From Brucella tritici (lineage in GTDB: Bacteria > Pseudomonadota > Alphaproteobacteria > Rhizobiales > Rhizobiaceae), in NCBI RefSeq assembly GCF_008932295.1, contig NZ_WBWA01000002.1:1-64000 (forward strand): a stretch of 64,000 bases of DNA, read 5' to 3'. This document shows positions 56,615 through 64,000 of this stretch, piece by piece (the stretch's first letter is position 1; each line of letters opens with the position of its first letter). The notes beneath the pieces are model-generated. The model was not told the DNA's origin, ran no database searches, and saw nothing but the letters and a program-made list of their open reading frames with translations. The position numbers were made by a program, and so were the translations under genes.

Positions 56615-56626
56615 CCTCCGCTACCA
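56615..56626. other. attR core
   Basis: Exact copy of CCTCCGCTACCA. A palindrome GTTCGAAC (56599-56606) and an inverted TGGTAGCG (56583-56590) lie on the phage side and may be integrase-binding elements. Chromosome resumes at 56627. Confidence 0.85.
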
Positions 56627-56726
56627 TCGCTCTCCCTCTCCAGACATTTGTGCCATATTCGCATAGCTTGACCGGCTATCCGTGCGCTTTATGTTGTGCG
56701 CATCATTATTTAACGTCGGCACGTTC

Positions 56727-57092
56727 ATGCAGATCATCGCTCTTGATCATGTTCAACTGGCAATGCCTGAAGGTCAGGAGCAGAAAGCACGCGATTTTTA
56801 TGGCTCGATCCTCGGCTTTGCGGAAGTTCCAAAGCCTGAGAACCTGGCCGCGCGCGGCGGTTGCTGGTTTGAGAATGGAGCAATCAGGCTTCATCTGGGC
56901 GTCGAGCACCCCTTCACGCCCGCACGTAAGGCACATCCTGCATTTCTGGTCGCCGACTTGCACGAAATGATTGCGCATCTGACGCGCGCAGGCATCGAAA
57001 CTATCGTGGATGAGCCACTGCAAGGTTATGAGCGTTGCTACATCCACGACCCATTCGGCAACCGTATCGAATTGATGCAGAAGATAGCCTGA
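56727..57092 (+). CDS. VOC (glyoxalase/bleomycin resistance) superfamily protein
   Basis: A 121-residue single-domain VOC protein: IIALDHVQLAMPEGQE, ARDFYGSILGF and HDPFGNRIELMQ give the metal-site His and Glu pattern of the two beta-alpha-beta modules. Metal-dependent enzyme or binding protein; substrate unknown. ATG at 56727 chosen because the fold starts there; the frame is open to 56682. First host gene after the prophage. Confidence 0.85.
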   Translation: MQIIALDHVQLAMPEGQEQKARDFYGSILGFAEVPKPENLAARGGCWFENGAIRLHLGVEHPFTPARKAHPAFLVADLHEMIAHLTRAGIETIVDEPLQGYERCYIHDPFGNRIELMQKIA

Positions 57093-57118
57093 CGGCAATA
57101 GCCATCAGGCTATAAGTT

Positions 57119-57532
57119 TTAATTCGCTGCGGCAGCGATGATACGGCATAGTCCGTCGCGTACCACCGACTTGCTGGTCGCCTGCCCCGCCTGAATACTG
57201 AAGATCGCGTCGACACGAGTGCCCTTGCCCTGCGCCCGTGCAGTGACGCGCAAGGTTTGAATACGGCCTGATCCGGTCGTTTCCTGAAAAGCGTCTATGG
57301 AAGCGAGTTGCTTGTTGATCTTGATGCCCGAAAACCCTTCGGCTGCGACGGCTTGCGCCAGACGCTGCAAGGCTGTCGATGATTTCACACCGGCAAAGCT
57401 TTGTGTCGAGCGATAGCTAATCGCAGTGACGAGCGGAACACCCTCGGACTTGAAATTCTGTTCGCACGAAGCGGCAAAGCCTGCTCCGGTTGTCGCCAGG
57501 GTCAACAGACCCGCAAGCAGAAACACCCGCAT
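57119..57532 (-). CDS. exported protein of unknown function
   Basis: A 137-residue protein with a clear signal peptide (MRVFLLAGLLTLATTGAGFAA, cleavage near 21) and a mature part with two Cys, one near each end (SCEQNF and GLCRII), that could form a disulfide. Beta-rich repeats of Val/Thr. Known to me only as a hypothetical in this group. Confidence 0.7.
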   Translation of the reverse strand: MRVFLLAGLLTLATTGAGFAASCEQNFKSEGVPLVTAISYRSTQSFAGVKSSTALQRLAQAVAAEGFSGIKINKQLASIDAFQETTGSGRIQTLRVTARAQGKGTRVDAIFSIQAGQATSKSVVRDGLCRIIAAAAN

Positions 57533-57701
57533 TCATCTCTCCCTCAACTATATTAGACATTTAGACTATTAAATCGTGGCAGCGGTTTCGCCAACGGGAA
57601 GTTGATGGCCATGCGGCAACACTTCACTGGATTGTAGCCGGTGCAGCGGCTATATCCGGCTCAGAGTCCGCTTTCCCGCGCAACGACATCAAACAGCGAT
57701 C

Positions 57702-58121
57702 ATGACCGTTCTCATCAATCAGCCTCATCCGTCCATCGATCCGGCCTCCATTGAAAAGCTGGTGGCCACTTTCTACGGACGCGCACGCGAGGATGAAGTC
57801 ATCGGGCCGATCTTTGCCGATGCAGTTCACGACTGGGATCATCACATCGCGCAGATCGCTGCATTCTGGTCGTCGGTTATCCTCAAGACCGGCAATTATG
57901 ATGGGCGCCCCATGGCGCCGCATCTCAAGCTGGGGCTGAAGAACGAACATTTCGATCGCTGGCTCGACCTTTTCGAGAAAACCGCGCGGGAAATATTCCC
58001 TCCGGAAGCCGCAATCATTTTCATTGATCGGGCTCGACGCATTGCCGACAGTTTTGAAATGGCAATCGCCACCAACACGGGCCGGATTTCCGCACCACGG
58101 CATTCACGCCGTCCGCTTTAA
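57702..58121 (+). CDS. group III truncated haemoglobin
   Basis: A 139-residue 2-on-2 globin: IEKLVATFYGRAREDEVIGPIF is the N-terminal AB region, HIAQIAAFWSSVILKTGNY the central E region, and HLKLGLKNEHFDRWLDLF places the proximal His in helix F. Group III is inferred from these spacings. It may bind O2 or NO; role in this organism unknown. No operon partner visible. Confidence 0.85.
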   Translation: MTVLINQPHPSIDPASIEKLVATFYGRAREDEVIGPIFADAVHDWDHHIAQIAAFWSSVILKTGNYDGRPMAPHLKLGLKNEHFDRWLDLFEKTAREIFPPEAAIIFIDRARRIADSFEMAIATNTGRISAPRHSRRPL

Positions 58122-58434
58122 CCAAGGTCGCACGCAACCCCTGCGCGCAATGCAACATATCTTGTCATCGAATATTTAACTATATAAGCACGTCCACAGA
58201 ATAGGCGGACTGTAGTTCAGTCACGTCAACAGAAAATAAAGGCTTGTGGGAGCACAAAAGGCCAAACGCACGCTGGTGTGTTTGCGATATCACTAATATT
58301 CGCAACATATCACTTGCATAAAGGGGCAGAATTTCGAACAGTCACCACAGCTTTTTTGAAAGCTCGATAGATCGTGTATCGCGTCAACCCAGACGCGAAG
58401 CTTCGACTTGAGCGGATATGCAGGGAGTTAAACT
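58122..58434. other. intergenic region ahead of the carrier-protein operon
   Basis: 313 bases without a coding frame. It is AT-richer (AATATTTAACTATATAAGC near 58170-58190) and probably holds the promoter of the 58435-64000 operon; no terminator or riboswitch seen. Confidence 0.5.
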
Positions 58435-58686
58435 ATGAATGAATCCATTCGCGAACTTTTGGCCAAGGTCGGCGGACTGCCGGGCGAGGTGACGGACATT
58501 GCCGACGACGCTGATCTTTACAGCGCAGGCCTGTCTTCCTTTGCCTCGGTACAGCTCATGCTCGGTCTGGAAGACAAGTTCGACATCGAATTTCCGGACC
58601 AGTATCTCAATCGCAAATCTTTCGCGAGCATCAAGGCCATCGAACAGACGGTCACCCAGATTCTCAAGGACAAAGAGGCTGCATAA
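58435..58686 (+). CDS. acyl/aminoacyl carrier protein
   Basis: An 83-residue carrier protein. The phosphopantetheine site is in SAGLSSFASVQLM, with Ser35 in the place of the DSL serine (the usual Asp is Ser here). Helices II and III (MLGLEDKFDIEFPD) are typical. In Bradyrhizobium and Agrobacterium such small carriers stand beside aminoacyl:carrier ligases and receive glycine or alanine; the ligase gene is two genes downstream. It overlaps the next gene at the stop. Confidence 0.88.
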   Translation: MNESIRELLAKVGGLPGEVTDIADDADLYSAGLSSFASVQLMLGLEDKFDIEFPDQYLNRKSFASIKAIEQTVTQILKDKEAA

Positions 58687-59858
58687 TGAATGCCGGGGCG
58701 GGGAACAGTCTTTCAGAGCGCGTGGGCCGCGTTGCGGCCATAGCGGGTAAATTTTCCGATAGCGTCGATAAGGAAGGCCGCTTCCCGCGTGAAGCTATCG
58801 ATGCGATGAAGGCCGAGGGCCTGCTTGGCATTCAGGTGCCGAGCGAGTTCGGCGGAGAGAGCGCGGAAATCGACCAGGTTGCGGAATTGTGCTGCGTTCT
58901 TGGCCAGTCCTGTGCGTCGAGCGCAATGATTTTCGCTATGCATCACATCAAGCTTTCGAGCCTGGTGGAACACGGCCAGACGGTCGAATGGCACCGGGAT
59001 TTCATGCGCAAGGTCGCAAAAGACCAGCTTCTGCTTGCTTCGGCTACGACCGAAGGTGGCATTGGCGGCGATCTGCGCAACTCGATCTGCGCTATCGAGG
59101 TCGAAGGTAATATCTGCCGTCTGGAAAAGAATGCCACCGTCATTTCCTATGGCTCTCACGCGGATGCCATTCTGATCACATCGCGCTCCCACAAGGATGC
59201 CGCGTCGTCGGATCAGGTGATGACCGTGTTCCTGAAAGACCAGTACACGCTCGAAAAGACCCATGACTGGGACACGCTCGGCATGCGCGGCACCTGCTCG
59301 GAAGGCTTTGTGTTCCGTGGTGAAGCGGACAAGGTGCAGATTCTGCCACATCCCTTTGCTGAAATCGCAGCGCAATCCATGCTGGCGCAGTCGCATACGC
59401 TGTGGAGCTCGCTCTGGTATGGCATCGCCGTCGATGCGGTCAACCGGGCGCAGGCATTCGTGCGCGCCGCCGCAAAGCGCAATCCGGGCGCGCCGCAGCC
59501 GGGCGCCCTGCGCGTGGCTGAAGCATCGAACATGCTGCAGATGCTGAAGTCCGAAATCGTCGCCTGCCTCAAGACCTATCGCGAAGCGAAGCACGATCCG
59601 GACAAGCTGGCCTCCATGGGCTTTGCGATTGCAATGAACAATCTCAAGATTGCCGCGTCACAGACGATCCTTCAGATCATCAATCACGCCATGCTGGTCT
59701 GCGGCATCATGGGCTACAAGAACGGTACGCCTTTCAGCCTTGGCCGCCATTTGCGTGACGCGCATTCCGCGCAGCTGATGATTTCAAACGAGCGCATCCT
59801 CGGCAATACGGCCACCATGCTGCTCATTCACAAACAGAACACCAGCCTTTTGGGATAA
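58686..59858 (+). CDS. acyl-CoA dehydrogenase-like flavoprotein
   Basis: A 390-residue ACAD-fold enzyme: helical N-terminal domain ([13 protein letters not shown]), beta domain with [17 protein letters not shown] and [14 protein letters not shown], and helical C-terminal domain with [19 protein letters not shown]. Relatives such as PltE and RedW oxidise prolyl-carrier proteins, so the substrate may be an aminoacyl thioester on the 58435 carrier. That substrate is inferred from the operon. Adjacent to the ligase gene. Confidence 0.85.
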   Translation: MNAGAGNSLSERVGRVAAIAGKFSDSVDKEGRFPREAIDAMKAEGLLGIQVPSEFGGESAEIDQVAELCCVLGQSCASSAMIFAMHHIKLSSLVEHGQTVEWHRDFMRKVAKDQLLLASATTEGGIGGDLRNSICAIEVEGNICRLEKNATVISYGSHADAILITSRSHKDAASSDQVMTVFLKDQYTLEKTHDWDTLGMRGTCSEGFVFRGEADKVQILPHPFAEIAAQSMLAQSHTLWSSLWYGIAVDAVNRAQAFVRAAAKRNPGAPQPGALRVAEASNMLQMLKSEIVACLKTYREAKHDPDKLASMGFAIAMNNLKIAASQTILQIINHAMLVCGIMGYKNGTPFSLGRHLRDAHSAQLMISNERILGNTATMLLIHKQNTSLLG

Positions 59859-59863
59859 TTGCC

Positions 59864-60772
59864 ATGGATGCTCAGAGATCATTTCTAGACCGGCTTTTCG
59901 ATTCCGGTCTCCTGATCGACACCGGCGTGGAAGGTCTTTACGGACGCTCCGGCCAGTTCGAAGATGTCATACAGGCATTTGAACGCCTGATCGACCGCAC
60001 CGGAGGCAATGACGGCGCCGAAGCGATCCGCTTCCCCCCCGGCATGAACCGCGCTTTTTTCGAAAAAAGCGGCTATATGAAAAGCTTTCCGCAGCTCGCT
60101 GGCACGGTGCACAGCTTCTGCGGCTGCGAGCTTGACCACGTCAATCTCATCAAATGCATGGATGAAGGCACGGACTGGACGCTGGAGCAGAAGGCGACGG
60201 ACATCGTGCTGACGCCTGCGGCCTGTTATCCGCTCTATCCGACAGTCGCCAAGCGCGGACCGCTGCCGCAGGGCGGCGGACTCTACGACCTGCAATCCTA
60301 TTGCTTCCGCCATGAACCGTCGGTCGACCCTGCGCGCCAGCAGCTTTTCCGCATGCGTGAATATGTGCGCATGGGCACGGAAGCCGATGTGATGTCGTTC
60401 CGCCAGCTCTGGATCGACCGTGGCACGGAAATGATGAAGAAGGTCGAACTGCCGGTCGAGATCGACGTCGCCAACGACCCGTTCTTCGGACGTGCTGGCA
60501 AGTTGCTGGTCAACAACCAGCGCGACCAGAACCTGAAATTCGAACTGCTGATCCCGATCACCAGCGTCGAAAAGCCAACCGCCTGCATGAGCTTCAACTA
60601 TCATCAGGACCAGTTCGGCGTGAAGTGGGGGCTCTCGCTTGATGACGGTGCCGTGGCACACACGGCTTGCGTCGGGTTCGGGCTGGAACGTATCGCGCTG
60701 GCGCTCTTCCATCATCACGGTCTGGATGTTGAAATCTGGCCGGAAAACGTACGCAAGGAATTGTGGGGCTGA
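59864..60772 (+). CDS. amino acid:carrier protein ligase (class II aaRS-like)
   Basis: A 302-residue homolog of the catalytic core of archaeal-type seryl-tRNA synthetase, lacking a tRNA-binding domain. Motif 2 begins CFRHEPSVD near 147, motif 3 is [12 protein letters not shown] at 271-282, and Cys121, Glu166 and Cys269 have the spacing of the zinc site in the Bradyrhizobium enzyme as I recall it. Characterised relatives (Mocibob et al.) adenylate glycine or alanine and load it onto a carrier protein, not tRNA. The carrier is the 58435 product. ATG follows the flavoprotein stop by five bases. Confidence 0.93.
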   Translation: MDAQRSFLDRLFDSGLLIDTGVEGLYGRSGQFEDVIQAFERLIDRTGGNDGAEAIRFPPGMNRAFFEKSGYMKSFPQLAGTVHSFCGCELDHVNLIKCMDEGTDWTLEQKATDIVLTPAACYPLYPTVAKRGPLPQGGGLYDLQSYCFRHEPSVDPARQQLFRMREYVRMGTEADVMSFRQLWIDRGTEMMKKVELPVEIDVANDPFFGRAGKLLVNNQRDQNLKFELLIPITSVEKPTACMSFNYHQDQFGVKWGLSLDDGAVAHTACVGFGLERIALALFHHHGLDVEIWPENVRKELWG

Positions 60773-61761
60773 TCGCGACCATGCAGGCAGTTTTTCCGAA
60801 CATCGCGCCCGACCGTTACACGCCGCACGCTTTGCATGCCCAGACGCGTATCTGGCCGGAAACCAACTGCTATGTCGATCTTTGGATCGAAGTGCTCGCA
60901 ACATTGGGTGCCGCCCCGGAAGCCATGCTCGGCTTCACGCTGACACAGGATTTCGAGGGCGACCAGTTCACCTTCTTCAAGGTGCCGCTGGAAGACCTCG
61001 AAGCCCTTTATGGCGTTCGGGCGACGGAGCTTGCGATTTTTGATCATGTGGAAAGCCATGTCGCCGAGCAGATCGCGCGCGGACGTCTGTGCATGATCGA
61101 AATGGACAGCTACTTCATGCCGGATACGCATGGCGTCAGCTACCGCACAGAACACGGCAAGACGACCATCGCCATCAACCGTATGGACGTCGAAAACCGC
61201 TCGCTCGATTATTTCCACAATGGCGGTTTCTATCACCTCGAAGGTGAGGATTTCGACGGCGTTTTCCAGCGCCATCTGACGGAAACCGACTTGCCCTTCC
61301 TGCCCTATACGGAATTTGCCAAGTTTCCGAAGAATGTGCCGGATGAGGCGCATCAGCGACGCATCGCCGAAATCCTTCTGACGCGCCATTTTGCGCGCAG
61401 ACCGAAGGAAAATCCGATCCGCGCTTTTGCCAGCGTGTTCCCCGCTCAGGTCGAAGCAATCGCGGAACGCCCGTTCGGCTTCTTCCATAAATATGCGTTC
61501 AACACGCTGCGCCAGCTCGGCGCGAATTTCGAACTCGCGGCAAGCCATCTCGACTGGCTCGGCCAAGGAAAGCACTTCGCAGCGGCCTCGGCAGACGCCT
61601 TGCAGATTGCGGAAACGGCAAAGGCTGTTCAGTTCCAGCTCGCCCGTGCGGTCATGCGCAAGAAATTCGACGCATTGGCCGGAACGCTACAACCGGCGGC
61701 AGATGCCTGGGATCGGATGACGGCAGCGCTTGCAGCGGAACTTGGTCGCGATGCGGCTTGA
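60763..61761 (+). CDS. DUF1839 family protein
   Basis: A 332-residue protein of DUF1839, a family associated with aminoacyl:carrier ligases. [15 protein letters not shown] near the N-terminus and [18 protein letters not shown] in the middle are the conserved parts; catalytic residues are unknown. A transfer role, moving the aminoacyl group from the carrier to an acceptor, is only a guess. GTG at 60763 overlaps the ligase; ATG at 60781 would give 326 residues. Its stop overlaps the GH2 gene. Confidence 0.8.
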   Translation: MGLIATMQAVFPNIAPDRYTPHALHAQTRIWPETNCYVDLWIEVLATLGAAPEAMLGFTLTQDFEGDQFTFFKVPLEDLEALYGVRATELAIFDHVESHVAEQIARGRLCMIEMDSYFMPDTHGVSYRTEHGKTTIAINRMDVENRSLDYFHNGGFYHLEGEDFDGVFQRHLTETDLPFLPYTEFAKFPKNVPDEAHQRRIAEILLTRHFARRPKENPIRAFASVFPAQVEAIAERPFGFFHKYAFNTLRQLGANFELAASHLDWLGQGKHFAAASADALQIAETAKAVQFQLARAVMRKKFDALAGTLQPAADAWDRMTAALAAELGRDAA

Positions 61762-64000
61762 ACTAAACCCGACCAGCCGACCGCTCTCGACCGGGTGGCG
61801 GCTTGTCATCACCGGCCCGGATGCGGCGCAAACGCCGCTTGACGCGAAGTCCGGTGAGGCGATCGATGACGCGCCGGTGCCCGGCACAGTGGCGGAAGCT
61901 CTGGAGAAATCAGGACGTTTCGACAGAAACAATCCCGTAGCGCTCGACAATCAGGATGCTTGGTATTTCCTCGATGTCGAGGAGGCACCCGGCCCCGCCA
62001 CACTCCGCTTTTCCGGGCTTGCCACGATTTGCGACATCTTTTTCAATGGCGAATTGCTGCTGCAAACCGACAGCATGTTTCTCGGCTATGATTTGCCGGT
62101 TACACTGACCGGCAAGGACGAGCTTGCCCTCTGTTTTCACGCGCTCGCGCCTCGCCTCAGCCAGAAAGGCCCACGCGCCCGCTGGCGCACGCAACTGATG
62201 AACACACAAGGCCTGCGCCTTATCCGCACGACAGCACTCGGCTATATGCCGGGCTGGTGCCCGGAAGTGCATGCCGTAGGTCCATGGCGTCCGATTTCAA
62301 TCAGCCGTTCCGATGCTGAAGCCATATCCGACATCGCCATTCAGGCAAGACTGACCGAAACCGGTGATGGCGAACTTCAAGTCAGCTTTACCTATAGCGG
62401 CAAGGCCGAGGCACCCATTCTCCATTGCGAAGGGCAACAATTCGCCTGCAAGCGCCAGACTGACAATCAGTGGACGGCAAGACTAACGCTTCCCAGCGTC
62501 GAGCCGTGGTGGCCGCACACGCACGGCAATCCAGCGCTTCACAATGTCGAACTTTCACTTGACGGCGAACTACGCCCGCTCGGCCGCACCGGCTTCCGCC
62601 GCATCGAGGTTGATCGCGGACCGGACGGCAAGGGCTTTGCACTCAGGATCAATGGCGAGAAGATTTTCTGCCGCGGCGCGGTATGGAGTTCTGCCGATAT
62701 CGTCCGCCTTCCCGGCGCCCGCGACGATTACGAACCATGGCTGAAGCTCGCGCAGGACGCGGGCATGAACATGCTGCGGCTGAGCGGCATCACCGCCTAT
62801 GAGACACCGGATTTCTATGCGCTTTGCGACGAGCTTGGCATCATGGTGTGGCAGGATTTTATGTTCGCCAATTTCGACTATCCGGTGAAGGACGAAGCAT
62901 TTGTCGCAAAAGTGCAGGCAGAAGCGTCTCAGCTTCTGGCCGCTGTCAGGCATGCGCCATCGCTGACGGTCTTTTGCGGCGGCAGTGAAATTTACCAGCA
63001 GGGCGCAATGATGGGCCTGCCGGAAGCGACCTGGAAAGGCCCGCTTACCGAGGAGATCCTGCCCAGTATTGTCGGCAAGCTTTGCCCCGATATTCCCTAT
63101 GTGCCGAATTCGCCCTGTGATGGTGCCCTCCCCTTTATCAGCAATGAAGGCGTCAGCCATTATTATGGTGTCAGCGCCTATTGCCGTCCTCTGGAAGATG
63201 CGCGGCGTGCGGAGGTACGTTTTGCGACCGAATGTCTGGCCTTCTCCAACGTGCCCGAAGCGCGCACGCTGAAAACCCGCCTCGATGTGCCGCCGGTTCA
63301 CGATCCGCGCTGGAAAGCACGTGTGCCCCGCGACCGCGGCGTATCCTGGGATTTCGAGGATGTGCGGGACGCCTATCTGGAGATGTTGTACGGTTACGAT
63401 CCAGCGCGACTGCGACGCGAGGATGTGGAACAATATCTCCACCTTTCCCGCGCCGTCACGGCGGAAGTAATGGAAGCGACCATCGCCGAATGGCGGCGAC
63501 CGGGAAGCACCTGTTTCGGTGCGCTTCTCTGGATGTTTCAGGACCTGTTGCCCGGCGCGGGTTGGGGCATAATCGATGCGACCGGTGCACCCAAAGCCTC
63601 ATGGCATGGCCTGAAACGTGCTTTCCGTCCACAGCAGGTCGCCTTGACAGACGAAGGCGTTAACGGCCTCGCGATCCATGTTTTAAACGAACAGGCCGAA
63701 ACCGCTGATCTTTCGCTTGAACTGACATGTCTGCGTGCCGGTTCGCAGCCGGTGGTTTCCGGTCGTCGCGATCTTTCGATTGCCGGTCGCTCAGCGATCA
63801 CCATTGCCGCAACGGATATGTTCGGCGCGTTCTTCGATGTCACTTATGCCTATCGTTTCGGCCCTCCGGCCCATGACGTGACCGTTGCGCGACTGAAGCG
63901 CAATGACATTACGATTGCTGAGGCGTTTCACTTTCCGCTCGGACGAACAAAAGCCTTTCATGACGCCGCTGTCGAAGCCGCTCCATTCGAAGAGAACGGC
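61751..64000 (+). CDS. glycoside hydrolase family 2 protein, beta-mannosidase-like (partial)
   Basis: At least 750 residues, running past the window end. A jelly-roll N-terminus (LNPTSRPLSTGWRL...DAWYFLDVEE), an Ig-like domain and then a TIM barrel (GAVWSSADIVRLPG, AGMNMLRLSG, ELGIMVWQDFMFANFDYP) define GH2. The acid/base Glu is probably Glu413 in VFCGGSEIYQQ; beta-mannosidases usually have GNNE there. Start at 61751 lies inside the DUF1839 gene. Perhaps it trims or transfers a glycan to which the aminoacyl product is linked; this is inferred from the operon. Confidence 0.85.
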   Translation, partial: MRLELNPTSRPLSTGWRLVITGPDAAQTPLDAKSGEAIDDAPVPGTVAEALEKSGRFDRNNPVALDNQDAWYFLDVEEAPGPATLRFSGLATICDIFFNGELLLQTDSMFLGYDLPVTLTGKDELALCFHALAPRLSQKGPRARWRTQLMNTQGLRLIRTTALGYMPGWCPEVHAVGPWRPISISRSDAEAISDIAIQARLTETGDGELQVSFTYSGKAEAPILHCEGQQFACKRQTDNQWTARLTLPSVEPWWPHTHGNPALHNVELSLDGELRPLGRTGFRRIEVDRGPDGKGFALRINGEKIFCRGAVWSSADIVRLPGARDDYEPWLKLAQDAGMNMLRLSGITAYETPDFYALCDELGIMVWQDFMFANFDYPVKDEAFVAKVQAEASQLLAAVRHAPSLTVFCGGSEIYQQGAMMGLPEATWKGPLTEEILPSIVGKLCPDIPYVPNSPCDGALPFISNEGVSHYYGVSAYCRPLEDARRAEVRFATECLAFSNVPEARTLKTRLDVPPVHDPRWKARVPRDRGVSWDFEDVRDAYLEMLYGYDPARLRREDVEQYLHLSRAVTAEVMEATIAEWRRPGSTCFGALLWMFQDLLPGAGWGIIDATGAPKASWHGLKRAFRPQQVALTDEGVNGLAIHVLNEQAETADLSLELTCLRAGSQPVVSGRRDLSIAGRSAITIAATDMFGAFFDVTYAYRFGPPAHDVTVARLKRNDITIAEAFHFPLGRTKAFHDAAVEAAPFEENG

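Larger units (their letters stand above)
2674..56626. mobile_element. complete-looking prophage integrated in tRNA-Met (myovirus-like)
   Basis: The element runs from the 12-bp core at 2674-2685 to its copy at 56615-56626. It carries an integrase, repressor and Cro-like pair, recombination and replication genes, packaging, head, contractile tail and lysis genes, each in the expected block and without visible frameshifts. The head genes are lambda-like and the tail genes P2-like. No packaging or lysis class is missing, so it may be functional; the unusual repressor (13938-14606) is the main doubt about how it would be induced. Confidence 0.93.

Noticed and set aside
56583..56626. Inverted TGGTAGCG/CGCTACCA as a second tRNA fragment
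   Set aside because: Only eight bases are inverted and no tRNA arms fold around them; more likely an integrase-binding element or chance.
59885..60904. 339-codon minus-strand frame opposite the aminoacyl:carrier ligase
   Set aside because: Pure mirror of a strongly conserved gene; the real strand has aaRS motifs 2 and 3.

Overview
The window looks like an alphaproteobacterial (Rhizobiales) chromosome, most likely the Brucella/Ochrobactrum group. This rests on the high-GC coding style, the flanking gene content (a WlbA/WlbC-like sugar-nucleotide pair, and a carrier-protein / aminoacyl:carrier-protein ligase locus known from rhizobia and relatives) and rhizobial-type phage gene families. The genus is an inference and was not checked against any database.

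Layout. Positions 1-127 hold the 5' end of a group II intron on the minus strand, directly downstream of the terminator of a DegT-type aminotransferase gene. That gene and a Gfo/Idh oxidoreductase gene form a leftward pair. A tRNA-Met(CAT) gene at 2609-2685 is the insertion site of a complete-looking prophage of about 54 kb, bounded by a 12-bp direct repeat (attL 2674-2685, attR 56615-56626).

Prophage, left half. A leftward early operon (13437 to 2642) encodes recombination and replication helpers: a YqaJ nuclease, a putative annealing protein, two DnaQ-like exonucleases, a RecD/Dda-like helicase, a J-domain protein, SSB, an ASCH-like protein and, last, a large serine recombinase whose 3' end is supplied by the tRNA gene. 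A CI-like repressor (13938-14606) sits between this operon and a rightward early operon: a Cro-like protein, a RuvC-like resolvase, a PP-loop ATPase, a primase-helicase, then a RelE/HTH toxin-antitoxin pair and an SRAP protein. A 17-bp operator, GTTAGA-N5-TCTAAC, recurs in both control regions and again near 28330. From there a third, leftward operon of about 15 mostly unknown small genes runs to 22739.

Prophage, right half. A 690-bp non-coding hub (28236-28935) carries ten copies of the heptamer TGTCCGG/CCGGACA, four of them spaced 21-22 bp, and ends in a terminator just ahead of the late operon. The rightward late operon joins a lambda-type head (Nu1/GpA terminase, portal, gpW, protease with nested scaffold, D, E) to a P2-type contractile tail (V, W, J, I, fibre, sheath, tube, E/E' frameshift, tape measure, U, X, D). 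It ends with a lysis cassette (endolysin, two holin-like proteins, nested spanins). Three tandem terminators lie immediately before the sheath gene, which suggests processive antitermination.

Right flank. After attR the chromosome resumes with a VOC protein, an exported protein, a truncated haemoglobin, and an operon of acyl carrier protein, acyl-CoA-dehydrogenase-like flavoprotein, aminoacyl:carrier-protein ligase, DUF1839 protein and a GH2 glycosidase that runs off the window. The final product of this last pathway is, to my knowledge, unknown.
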